From contig CANGUQ010000133.1 of NCBI GenBank assembly GCA_947456915.1, positions 1 through 8,967 of the forward strand: DNA of 8,967 bases, in the 5' to 3' direction. This DNA is from Betaproteobacteria bacterium (GTDB taxonomy: Bacteria > Pseudomonadota > Gammaproteobacteria > Burkholderiales > CAIKXV01). Positions 1 through 6,705 of this stretch are shown here, one piece after another (within the stretch, counting starts at the first letter, position 1; each line of letters begins with the position of its first letter). The translations under genes and the position numbers were made by a program. The notes under the pieces were generated by a model. It saw only the letters and a program-made list of their open reading frames with translations, searched no databases and was not told where the DNA came from.

Positions 1-112
1 GCTGGCGCACGGCGGCTGCCGCGGCCGCGCCTGCGCAGGCCGCATGCTGCCGCAGCGCAGGTGCTCGCGCCCGGACGATCGGCGCTGAGGCAGGCGGCAC
101 CACCGGCGAAGC
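1..112. other. non-coding stretch downstream of the dioxygenase gene
   Basis: No supported gene lies between the window edge and the dioxygenase stop codon. The stretch is very GC-rich and holds a perfect 12-base palindrome at 29-40 (GCCTGCGCAGGC). There is no T-run on the minus strand after it, so it is not a convincing intrinsic terminator for the leftward cluster. A minus-strand ATG at 45 has no Shine-Dalgarno sequence and its frame runs out of the window, so I do not call a gene. Confidence 0.5.
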
Positions 113-1072
113 TCAGGCGGCGGCCGGATCGAACCGCGGATGCGGTGCACGCGTGAGCGCATCCGGTGCCTCGAACGGACGATGGCCCTCGACCTGCGCC
201 GCGTACAGCACGCGCCGGCTCTGCGCCTCGAACGCGTCGCGCCGATGCAGCGTGGCACGGTTGTCCCAGACGACGATGTCGCCGCTCTGCCAGACGTGCT
301 CGTAGACGAACCGTTCATCGACCGTGTGCGCCCACAGCTCGTCGAGCAGCGCCTCGGCCTGCTCGAGCGGCAGTCCGTTCACGTAGGCGCCGTGACGGCG
401 CCCGAGGAAGATCATGTTGTGCCCGGTCTCCGGATGCGTGGAGATGATCGGGTGGCTGGGGCCGGGCACTTCCCGGATGTCCATGTCGAGCGAGGCACCA
501 GGCCGCAGTTTCATCGCGGTATCGACGATGTTCGCCTGCTTGATCGTCATGCCGGACAGCCGCCGCCGCATCCCCGGGGACAGGGCATCGTACGCGGCGT
601 AGCAGTTGGTGAAACAGGTGTGCCCGCCAGCCGGGGGAATCTCCTTCGCGAGCAGCATGCGCGCGGCGGTGGGCGCCTCCTTGAACGAGAAATCGGAGTG
701 CCAGACCACTTCGCCGTCGCCGAGGATCCCCACCGGCTTGCCGTTCTCCCGGACGTTGGTGACCACCGTCACCTCCGGCGGCAGGTTGAACACCTTGTTC
801 GCCGTGCGCTCGGACAGGTCGCGCTTGTGCAGCGCCGAAGAGGTCACCGGAGTGCCGAAGCGACGGACCAGTCCGACCAGATCCTCGACCTCGAAGGTCT
901 GGCCGCGGAACGCGAGCAGCAGGTGCTCGAGAAACAGCTCGTGCAGCAGCCCGAAGGTAGCCTCGTCGATCGTGCGCAGATCGACGCCGCTCACCTCGGC
1001 GCCGAGCGCAGCGCCCAGCGGTTTCACCGAGATCGTGCCGAACCGCTGCTGCTGCCCCGCTGCTGCCGTCAT
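113..1072 (-). CDS. TauD/TfdA-family Fe(II)/2-oxoglutarate-dependent dioxygenase
   Basis: A 319-residue cytosolic enzyme of the TauD/TfdA family. These enzymes use non-haem Fe(II), O2 and 2-oxoglutarate to hydroxylate a substrate, often releasing sulfite, an alcohol or an aldehyde from a sulfonate, sulfate ester or aryloxyalkanoate. The metal triad is visible as H125-x-D127 in WHSDFSF and H276 in NRATLHRRD; R287 in RRVLY is the likely 2-oxoglutarate carboxylate ligand. The ENGKPVG segment (109-115) just before the HxD motif is more like TfdA-type members than E. coli TauD. The frame stays open far upstream, but the ATG at 1072 is chosen because GGGAGA lies about 6 bases before it and family homology (GTISVKPLGAALGAEVSGVDL) starts about 10 residues later. 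It is last in the minus-strand cluster, 104 bp after the SDR gene. Family assignment is firm; the substrate is unknown. Confidence 0.93.
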   Translation of the reverse strand: MTAAAGQQQRFGTISVKPLGAALGAEVSGVDLRTIDEATFGLLHELFLEHLLLAFRGQTFEVEDLVGLVRRFGTPVTSSALHKRDLSERTANKVFNLPPEVTVVTNVRENGKPVGILGDGEVVWHSDFSFKEAPTAARMLLAKEIPPAGGHTCFTNCYAAYDALSPGMRRRLSGMTIKQANIVDTAMKLRPGASLDMDIREVPGPSHPIISTHPETGHNMIFLGRRHGAYVNGLPLEQAEALLDELWAHTVDERFVYEHVWQSGDIVVWDNRATLHRRDAFEAQSRRVLYAAQVEGHRPFEAPDALTRAPHPRFDPAAA

Positions 1073-1176
1073 CGTCGTTCTCCCTTCGCCCGCATCGGGC
1101 CGCCGCATCGACCGCCGGCGTCCGCGCACGCAGCGTCGCGGCAGCAACACCACGCGCCGGGGGGCGTGCGCGCCGC

Positions 1177-1977
1177 TCAGCGGCCGGCGTACACCTTCAG
1201 ATAGCTCGACCGCCCGCCGTCGGCGGCGATCGTCGTGCCGGTGATCATCCGTGACTCGCCGCTCGCCAGGAACACGGCGATCGCCGCGATGTCCTCGGGC
1301 TCGCCCTTCGCGAACGGGTACAGCTGCTGGAATGCCGCGCGCTCGCGCGCCGCCGGACTGTCCGGGTCGAGCGCGCCGTTCTCGTAGCGCCCGATCGAGC
1401 GCTCGGTGCGCACCGTGCCCGGTGCGATCGCGTTGGCGCGGATACCGTGCTGCGCGTACTGCGCGGCGAGCGTGCGCGTGAACGCGACGATACCCCCCTT
1501 GGTCGCCGCGTACGCGGGCTTGACCGACCCCATCAGCCCAAGGTGCGAAGTGACGTTGATGATCGAGCCGCCGCCGGCCTGCATCAGGTGCGGAATGCCG
1601 TGCCGGCACACGAGGAACGGATGCAGCAGGTTGAGCGCGATCGTGCGGTGCCACACCTGCAGGTCCATCTCGTGCACCGGGCGGTCGTCCTGCGCGGAAC
1701 CGCCGGCGCAGTTGAACAGCACGTCGAGCCGCCCGAACTCGCGCACCGTGCGCTCGACGGCCTCGCGCACGCTCGCGTCCTCGGTGACGTCGGTGGGCAC
1801 GAACAGCGCACGTCCGCCTTCGTCGACGATCTGGCGTGCGGCCGCCTCTCCGGCGGCACGGTCGATCTCGAACAGCGCTACCGCGGCGCCCTCGCGCGCG
1901 CAGGCGCGCGCAGTCGCGCGGGCGATGCCGGCACCCGCGCCGGTCAGGCATATCACTTTCCCGTCGAGTCTGGACAC
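1177..1977 (-). CDS. short-chain dehydrogenase/reductase (SDR), probably NAD-dependent
   Basis: A 266-residue classical SDR, expected to oxidise an alcohol or reduce a ketone with a nicotinamide cofactor in the cytosol. The Rossmann nucleotide motif is T12-G-A-G-A-G-I-A19, with alanine where a third glycine is usual. Acidic residues E37 and D39 at the end of the second strand suggest NAD(H) rather than NADP(H). D63 (adenine contact), N89-x-A-G (NCAGG), N116, S144, Y156 and K160 (YAATK) give a complete catalytic tetrad. S144 and Y156 are 12 apart, one fewer than in many classical members. The start is GTG, preceded by GGAGGA about 9 bases upstream; an overlapping ATG at that site is in another frame. 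It lies 187 bp after the enolase-superfamily gene and has a promoter-like sequence in that gap. It probably oxidises a hydroxy-acid or sugar-like intermediate, which is inference from the neighbours. Confidence 0.92.
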   Translation of the reverse strand: MSRLDGKVICLTGAGAGIARATARACAREGAAVALFEIDRAAGEAAARQIVDEGGRALFVPTDVTEDASVREAVERTVREFGRLDVLFNCAGGSAQDDRPVHEMDLQVWHRTIALNLLHPFLVCRHGIPHLMQAGGGSIINVTSHLGLMGSVKPAYAATKGGIVAFTRTLAAQYAQHGIRANAIAPGTVRTERSIGRYENGALDPDSPAARERAAFQQLYPFAKGEPEDIAAIAVFLASGESRMITGTTIAADGGRSSYLKVYAGR

Positions 1978-2021
1978 GACGTCCGTTCCTCCATGAGCGC
2001 TCTCGCGGGCGCCTCGCGGCC

Positions 2022-2050
2022 ACTGTAGCTGTTTCCGCCGCAGCCCTCAA
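2022..2050 (-). promoter_or_regulatory. candidate sigma70-type promoter for the SDR and dioxygenase genes
   Basis: On the minus strand TTGAGG (2045-2050) and TACAGT (2022-2027) are separated by exactly 17 bases, each matching four of six positions of the -35 and -10 consensus. Transcription would start near 2015, giving a leader of roughly 38 bases with the GGAGGA ribosome site before the SDR GTG. It lies in the widest intergenic gap of the cluster. This is a pattern match only, but A/T-containing hexamers are rare in such GC-rich DNA. Confidence 0.35.
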
Positions 2051-2081
2051 CCATTGCCGACGGCCAGCTCGCGCAGCACGG

Positions 2082-2117
2082 CCGGCTGGCCAGCCGGGCG
2101 CGTGCCGGTGCGGCACG
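2082..2117 (-). repeat. two adjacent palindromes between the enolase-superfamily and SDR genes
   Basis: Positions 2082-2097 form a perfect 16-base palindrome (CCGGCTGGCCAGCCGG). Positions 2101-2117 form a 7-bp inverted repeat with a 3-base loop (CGTGCCG-GTG-CGGCACG). They sit 48-83 bases after the enolase-superfamily stop codon and just upstream of the candidate SDR promoter. No T-run follows on the minus strand, so a classical intrinsic terminator is unlikely. They could be an operator or an RNA stem-loop that stabilises or pauses the transcript. GC-rich DNA yields such repeats by chance, hence the low confidence in any function. Confidence 0.35.
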
Positions 2118-2164
2118 GCTCGGGAAGATGCTGCGCACGGCAGCCGGATGCAGCGCGTTCCGGA

Positions 2165-3277
2165 TCAGCGCACGCGATAGCGTTGCACCAGCGCCTCGTC
2201 CAGCTGCAGGCCGAAGCCCGCGGCCTCGGGCACCTGCATCACGCCACCGACGATCGGCGGCCGATTGACCCACAACTGCTGCCACACCGGGTCGCGCTGC
2301 GGATCGGCGAAGCACTCGACGAAACTGCCGTGCGGAATGCCCGAGAGCATGTGCAGCGCGATCTGCGGCTCCTCGTGATGGGCGATGCGCACGCCGGCGA
2401 TCGAACAGGCGGCTGCCGCGCGCCGCCACTCGGTGATGCCGCCGGCTTCGGACGCGTCGAAATTCACGTAGTCGACGGCGCCGGCGTCGAGCAGACGGCG
2501 CACGCCGTGCGCGGTGAATTCGCTCTGCCCGGCGTTGATCGGAATCGCCGTCGCGTTACGCACCCGCGCCATCATCGTCGCGTCGTCGTACCAGTGGCAC
2601 GGCTCTTCGAACCAGACGATGTTCAGCGGCTCGACCAGTCGCGCGAAACGGATCGCATCGGGCACCGACCAGCCGCGGTTGGCGTCCACGACCAGCGTGA
2701 AGTCAGGACCGGCACCCTCGCGCGCCGCCGCCACGCGCTCGGCGTCCGCCTCGGGCGACAGACCGCCCACCTTCACCTTGCAGCCCGCCATGCCGGCTTC
2801 GTCGCGCAGCCAGCGCATCTCCTCGGCGAGGCTCGCCAGCGTGCGGCCCTCGCGGTAGTAGCCGCCGATGGAGATGATCGGCAGCGAGGTGCGTGCACCG
2901 CCGAGCAGTACGCTCACGCTCGTGTTGCACAGCTTGCCGAACACGTCCCACAGCGCCGTGTCGACGCAGGCGATCGCCTCCATCGCGAGCTTGCGGTCAC
3001 GGTTGCGCTCGGTGATGCGGTGCATGCGCGCCCACAGCCGCTCGATGCGCCGCGGATCCTCGCCGATCACCAGCGGCGCGAGCTCGTCGCGGATGATGCG
3101 CACGATCTCCGGTCCGTGATCGCGGTTGTCGCCGTTCCAGACCTCGGACACCACGCCCTGGTCGGTGGCGAGCCGGGTGATGATCGTCGAGCGCTTGAGC
3201 ACCGTGTAGGTGCTGCCGCCGAAATCGCGCGGCAGGGGAATGTCGATGGGGATGACGTCGATACCGGTGATGCGCAT
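2165..3277 (-). CDS. enolase-superfamily enzyme (mandelate racemase/muconate lactonizing type)
   Basis: A 370-residue enzyme of the mandelate racemase branch of the enolase superfamily, which abstracts the proton alpha to a carboxylate and leads to racemisation, dehydration or cycloisomerisation. The N-terminal capping domain spans about 1-125 and the barrel about 130-350. Counting against mandelate racemase, K167-x-K169 is the first catalytic pair, D198 (VDANRGW) and E224 (WFEEPC) are metal ligands, D274 and H301 form the Asp-His dyad, and E321 is the electrophilic acid. Spacing between these residues matches mandelate racemase almost exactly. The third metal ligand (E247 there) is Q251 here, in AGQSEF, with E253 two residues on. 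The ATG start has GGAG about 7 bases upstream. It lies 56 bp after the Bug gene, indicating co-transcription. An acid-sugar or hydroxy-acid dehydratase is most likely, but the substrate cannot be read from the sequence. Confidence 0.93.
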   Translation of the reverse strand: MRITGIDVIPIDIPLPRDFGGSTYTVLKRSTIITRLATDQGVVSEVWNGDNRDHGPEIVRIIRDELAPLVIGEDPRRIERLWARMHRITERNRDRKLAMEAIACVDTALWDVFGKLCNTSVSVLLGGARTSLPIISIGGYYREGRTLASLAEEMRWLRDEAGMAGCKVKVGGLSPEADAERVAAAREGAGPDFTLVVDANRGWSVPDAIRFARLVEPLNIVWFEEPCHWYDDATMMARVRNATAIPINAGQSEFTAHGVRRLLDAGAVDYVNFDASEAGGITEWRRAAAACSIAGVRIAHHEEPQIALHMLSGIPHGSFVECFADPQRDPVWQQLWVNRPPIVGGVMQVPEAAGFGLQLDEALVQRYRVR

Positions 3278-3333
3278 GGGTGGGCTCCGCCGCGGGTTGC
3301 GTGTGCGCTCGATTGTCGGGCCGGGCTGCCGGC

Positions 3334-4344
3334 TCAGTTGTCGACCTTGATACCGGCCTGCTGGATGATGCGCGCGAACTTGTCGATCTCGCGCTGGAAG
3401 AATGCCGCCGCTTCCGCCGGCCTGCTGACCACCGGTTCGGCGCCCTCGCGCGCGACGAAGGACTTCATCTCGGGGTGCTGCATCGCCTTGACCACTTCGG
3501 CGTACAGCCGCTCGATCAGCGCAGGCGGCATCGAACTGCGCGCGAACATCATGAACCAGTTGTCGATGTCGAAGCCGGGAAACTGCGCGGCCACCGTCGG
3601 CACGTCGGGAAACAGCGAGGAGCTGCGCGCGGTGGTCACGGCGAGGCCACGCAGCTTGCCGGTGCGCACGAAGCCGGCCACCGTGTTCACCGCCGGGAAC
3701 GCGATCTCGATCTCCCCGCCCAGCAGCGCGGTGACGGCCGGACCGGCACCCTTGTAGGCGACGTGCGTGAGCTGCGCGCCGGTCGTCTGCCCGAGCATCA
3801 CCCCGGCCAGATGACTCGCCGTGCCGATGCCGTTGGAGCCATAGTTCAACCCGCCCTTCGTCCTGCGCGACAGCGCGACGAGTTCCTTAAGGTTGCGCAC
3901 GGGCACCGACGGATGCACGGCGATCAGGATCGGTGCCGAGGCGAGCTGCGTGACCGGCAGCAGATCCTTGCGCGCGTCGAACGCGGCCTTCGGATACAGC
4001 GTGACGTTCACCGCGACCGAGGCGGTCGACACCATCCACGTGTAGCCGTCGATCGGGCCCTTCGCCACCATCTCGGCGCCGATGTTGCCGCCAGCGCCTG
4101 GCCGGTTGTCGACGACGAACGGCTGGCCGAGCTGCTCGGCGAGGCGCTGCGCGAGCGCCCGGGTGAGAAAGTCGGTGCCGCCGCCGGGCGCGAACGGCAG
4201 CACGATACGTACCGTCTTCACCGGCCACTCGCCCGGCTGCGCGCGGGCAGCACCCGCTGGCCAGCAGCCCGCGGCGACCACGGCAACGATCGCGGCCGGC
4301 ATCACGGCGGCAGCCGCCGCTGCGCGCACTGTGGATTTCAGCAT
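3334..4344 (-). CDS. Bug/TctC-family periplasmic solute-binding protein
   Basis: A 336-residue extracytoplasmic binding protein of the Bug (TctC-like) family, which captures carboxylates and related small molecules in the periplasm. Residues 1-35 form a signal peptide: positive start, long alanine/valine core and a likely signal peptidase I site at ARA-Q (35/36). C27 lies after AAG but the lipobox is weak, so lipoprotein status is less likely. Family motifs are PFAPGGGTD (50-58), RPGAGGNIGA (81-90), NYGSNGIGTASHL (167-179), HVAYKGAGPA (194-203) and PDVPT (246-250). Length is normal. The frame is open further upstream, but the ATG at 4344 has AGGAGGA five bases before it and begins the signal peptide. 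No TctA or TctB membrane subunits are in the window, so it is an orphan Bug protein or works with the adjacent TauE/SafE-type permease; the latter is only an inference. Confidence 0.93.
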   Translation of the reverse strand: MLKSTVRAAAAAAVMPAAIVAVVAAGCWPAGAARAQPGEWPVKTVRIVLPFAPGGGTDFLTRALAQRLAEQLGQPFVVDNRPGAGGNIGAEMVAKGPIDGYTWMVSTASVAVNVTLYPKAAFDARKDLLPVTQLASAPILIAVHPSVPVRNLKELVALSRRTKGGLNYGSNGIGTASHLAGVMLGQTTGAQLTHVAYKGAGPAVTALLGGEIEIAFPAVNTVAGFVRTGKLRGLAVTTARSSSLFPDVPTVAAQFPGFDIDNWFMMFARSSMPPALIERLYAEVVKAMQHPEMKSFVAREGAEPVVSRPAEAAAFFQREIDKFARIIQQAGIKVDN

Positions 4345-4429
4345 CGTGTCCTCCTGCGCTTCGCGCGCGGTTCGACCGCGCTCGTCACTGATGCGCGCAC
4401 TGCCGGCGCGCTGAGCCTGCAACGATAGC

Positions 4430-5164
4430 CTAAACGCCGCTCGGCGAGAATGCGACCCACAGCATCGTCACGCCCGACACGAGCATCAGGCCGTCGATCA
4501 GCAGGCGGAACGTCGGCGGCGACATGCGCAGCAGAATGCGTCGCGAGACGAACGCGCCGGCCATCAGGCCGCTGCCGGTGAACACTCCGTTGGCGATCAC
4601 CGACAGCGGCAGCGCATCCAGCCCCTGAAAGGTGGCGACCTTCGCCGCATAGACGGCAAGCGAGGCAGCCGCCTCGGTGGCGACGAAGGCGCCACGCTCC
4701 AGCCCGTAGGAGGTGAATACGGGTACCGTGATCGGTCCGGTGGTCACCAGGATGCCGGTGAAGAAGCCCACCGGCGCGCCGATCAGCGCGAGCTGGCCGA
4801 GCGTGAAGCGGAAGCTGCGGCGCGCGAGCCAGCGCCGCAGCGGGATCATCGCCAGAAAGAACAGGCCGAGCGCCACCTCGAACAGGCGCGCCGGCAGCTC
4901 GAGCAGCGTGTGCACGCCGATCGCCGCCGCCGGAACGGCGCTCGCGCAGTACGCAGCGCACGCCGGCCAGTCGACCTGCCGCCGCCACGCCAGCACCTTG
5001 CCCAGATTGCCCATCACCGAGGCGACCGCCATCACCGGCACCGCCTGCTGCGGGCCGAAGGCGAGCACCAGGATCGGCATCATGATCAGCGAGGCGCCGG
5101 TGCCGACCACGCCGCTCAGGGTACCCGCCAGGGTACCGGCGATCAGGACTGCCAGATACTCCAC
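4430..5164 (-). CDS. TauE/SafE-family sulfite exporter-like membrane permease
   Basis: A 244-residue polytopic inner-membrane protein of the TauE/SafE (TSUP) family, associated with export of sulfite or organic anions and in some cases with uptake. About eight hydrophobic segments are seen, roughly at 3-22, 24-36, 40-60, 68-84, 93-110, 122-143, 186-206 and 218-240, in two halves. The first half opens with the glycine-rich AGTLAGTLSGVVGTGASL (9-26) and the second has GAPVGFFTGILVTTGPITVP (129-148), the repeated family pattern. The start must be GTG at 5164 or later, because an in-frame TGA lies six bases upstream; the first helix begins right there. No good Shine-Dalgarno sequence precedes it, unlike the other genes of the cluster. 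It lies between the MmgE/PrpD gene (152 bp) and the Bug gene (85 bp). With a TauD-like enzyme in the cluster, sulfite export is possible but unproven. Confidence 0.9.
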   Translation of the reverse strand: MEYLAVLIAGTLAGTLSGVVGTGASLIMMPILVLAFGPQQAVPVMAVASVMGNLGKVLAWRRQVDWPACAAYCASAVPAAAIGVHTLLELPARLFEVALGLFFLAMIPLRRWLARRSFRFTLGQLALIGAPVGFFTGILVTTGPITVPVFTSYGLERGAFVATEAAASLAVYAAKVATFQGLDALPLSVIANGVFTGSGLMAGAFVSRRILLRMSPPTFRLLIDGLMLVSGVTMLWVAFSPSGV

Positions 5165-5219
5165 CGCTCAGGCGCGCGCGCGCTGCAGCGCACCGGCCGG
5201 AGGCGAGGTGCGAACACCT
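5165..5219 (-). promoter_or_regulatory. structured leader before the TauE/SafE-type gene
   Basis: Just upstream of the GTG start lies alternating GC sequence (5172-5183), overlapped by a perfect 12-base palindrome, GCGCTGCAGCGC (5180-5191). Further upstream on the minus strand is a 5-bp stem closing a TTCG tetraloop, AGGTG-TTCG-CACCT (5206-5219). No purine-rich ribosome site is seen. Together they may hold back or couple translation of the permease; chance in GC-rich DNA is a real alternative. Confidence 0.25.
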
Positions 5220-5316
5220 GCCGACGGCACACGCCGCGCGCACGCCTCGCGCACGCGGCCACCGGCGCGAGACATGCCCGCAGGTGCCGGCACACCGGCG
5301 CTCACCCGCCGCAGGT

Positions 5317-6684
5317 TCACTGCGCGAGCTCGATCAGCGCGCGCATGTCGGGCGTCTCATCGAGCCGCGCCACCGCGGCAGCGAGTTCCGCCGTACGCTG
5401 TGCGCCGATCGTCCCGGCGGCATTGGCCGCGAACTTCGCCTCGATCGCCGCGTCGCTCATCGGATTGGCCGCCGTGCCGCTCGCGTGCGGCACGTGTGCC
5501 TCGAAGCGCCGTCCACCGATGTCGAGCACCGCCAGCGCCTCGTCGCGCCGCAACGATTCGTCGGCACGCACGCCGACCTTGCGCCGCAGCGCGACCAGCA
5601 CCGGATCGTTCGCCTTCGCGCCGGTGTACTGCGCGATGCCCGCGTTGCCCTCGACCAGCGCGACCGCCGCGGAGTGACGGTAGCTGAACTTCGACTGCAG
5701 CCCGGTGGAGGGCTCCGACACGCCGGTGATCGACAGCACCAGCGGATGCACGACGAGCTCGATCGCCGCCACCGCTGCCGGGTCGAGCACGTCGGCGGCC
5801 GCGCACTGCCGGTGCAGCTGCACCATCGTGTCGATCAGCGGATGCAGCAGCACGCCGCAGGCGTAGGGCTTGTGGCCGTTGGTCTCGATCACCCACGGCC
5901 CGCCCAGCCCGTCGAGCAGCAGCTCGGTCGCGGCCCGGTTGCTGTAGATGCGCGCGAAGCCCTTGCCGCCCTCGACGATCTCCTGCGAGCCGTCGAAGCC
6001 GCGCGCGGCGAGCAGCGCGGCGAACAGCCCGTTCGCCGCCGCCTTGCCCGCGTGCAGCGACTTGCACATGGTGCCGCGGTTCTGCTGCATGCCGGCGGCC
6101 TGCGTGGCGGCGATGGCCAGCGCGTAGGTGGTCTGCTGGGCATCGAGCCCGAGCAGCTTCGCGCAGGCGGCGGCAGCGGCGATCGTGCCCAGCGTCCCGG
6201 TCAGGTGCCAGCCGCCGTCGTGGTGTCCCGGCGCCGTGCGCCCCACGCGCACTCCGGCCTCGAAGCCGCAGGCGTAGGCGAGCATGAAGGCCCGCCCGGA
6301 CACCGGCTGCTTCTGCGCGAGCGCGCACAGCGCGGCGAGGATCGGCGAGCTCGCGTGCAGCACGACGCCGCCCATGTGCGTGTCGTCGTAGTCGAGCAGG
6401 TGTCCCATCTGCCCGTTGACCACCGGCGCCTCCAGCAGCCCGAGGCGAAGACCACGCCCGAGCACGCTCGCCTGCGCGGCGCCGCCGGTCTCGGCGTAGG
6501 TGGCCAGCAGCACGTCAACCTCGTGACTGGGGCTGCCCGCGAGCGCGCAGCCCAGCCAGTCGAGCAGGCCGCGCCGGCACTCGCGCCGGGCACGCGGCGA
6601 CAGCGCCTCCCACGTAGTGCCGGCGAGGTGCGCGCAGAACGTCTTGGTGAGTGTGACCGCGCGTCGATCCAGCGATTGTTCCAT
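5317..6684 (-). CDS. MmgE/PrpD-family enzyme
   Basis: A 455-residue cytosolic protein of the MmgE/PrpD family, which includes 2-methylcitrate dehydratase, cis-aconitate decarboxylase and iminodisuccinate epimerase. These enzymes need no metal and act on polycarboxylates. The helical domain carries D-Y-D-D-T-H (98-103), H110, H160 in HLTGTLG (160-166), K208, and KAAANG (214-219). The smaller lid domain follows, with K272-P-Y-A-C-G (272-277) and SKFSYRHS (331-338). The active-site stretch is intact and the length normal. The ATG at 6684 has GGGGAA about 6 bases upstream. It is the first full-length gene of the minus-strand cluster, 21 bp after a 63-codon ORF and 152 bp before the TauE/SafE-type gene. 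Which reaction it catalyses cannot be told from motifs; being with an enolase-superfamily enzyme and a Bug protein suggests a di- or tricarboxylate intermediate. It is not in a methylcitrate context: no prpB or prpC is present. Confidence 0.93.
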   Translation of the reverse strand: MEQSLDRRAVTLTKTFCAHLAGTTWEALSPRARRECRRGLLDWLGCALAGSPSHEVDVLLATYAETGGAAQASVLGRGLRLGLLEAPVVNGQMGHLLDYDDTHMGGVVLHASSPILAALCALAQKQPVSGRAFMLAYACGFEAGVRVGRTAPGHHDGGWHLTGTLGTIAAAAACAKLLGLDAQQTTYALAIAATQAAGMQQNRGTMCKSLHAGKAAANGLFAALLAARGFDGSQEIVEGGKGFARIYSNRAATELLLDGLGGPWVIETNGHKPYACGVLLHPLIDTMVQLHRQCAAADVLDPAAVAAIELVVHPLVLSITGVSEPSTGLQSKFSYRHSAAVALVEGNAGIAQYTGAKANDPVLVALRRKVGVRADESLRRDEALAVLDIGGRRFEAHVPHASGTAANPMSDAAIEAKFAANAAGTIGAQRTAELAAAVARLDETPDMRALIELAQ

Positions 6685-6705
6685 CTCGATTCCCCGTCCT
6701 GCGTT

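Noticed and set aside
1151..1168. Possible hairpin CACGC...GCGTG between the SDR and dioxygenase genes
   Set aside because: Only 5-bp arms around an 8-base G-rich loop and no T-run; expected by chance in this composition.
1073..2116. Long upstream in-frame extension of the dioxygenase reading frame
   Set aside because: It runs across the SDR gene in another frame and is Arg-rich; the ATG at 1072 has a ribosome site and begins the family homology.
2054..3757. Plus-strand open frame of 567 codons opposite the enolase-superfamily and Bug genes
   Set aside because: It is antisense to well-supported genes, is rich in Arg/His/Ala/Asp as expected of an antisense frame in GC-rich DNA, and shows no family motif.
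3280..4428. Plus-strand open frame of 382 codons opposite the Bug gene
   Set aside because: The opposite strand encodes a complete Bug protein with a signal peptide; this frame is Arg/His-rich and featureless.
5172..5183. Alternating GC tract that could form Z-DNA
   Set aside because: Twelve bases is short and such tracts are frequent in DNA of this GC content; mentioned only as part of the permease leader.
4338..5243. Minus-strand 301-codon frame overlapping the TauE/SafE gene
   Set aside because: Shifted-frame shadow with Arg/Gly-rich composition; the neighbouring frame gives a clean membrane protein.
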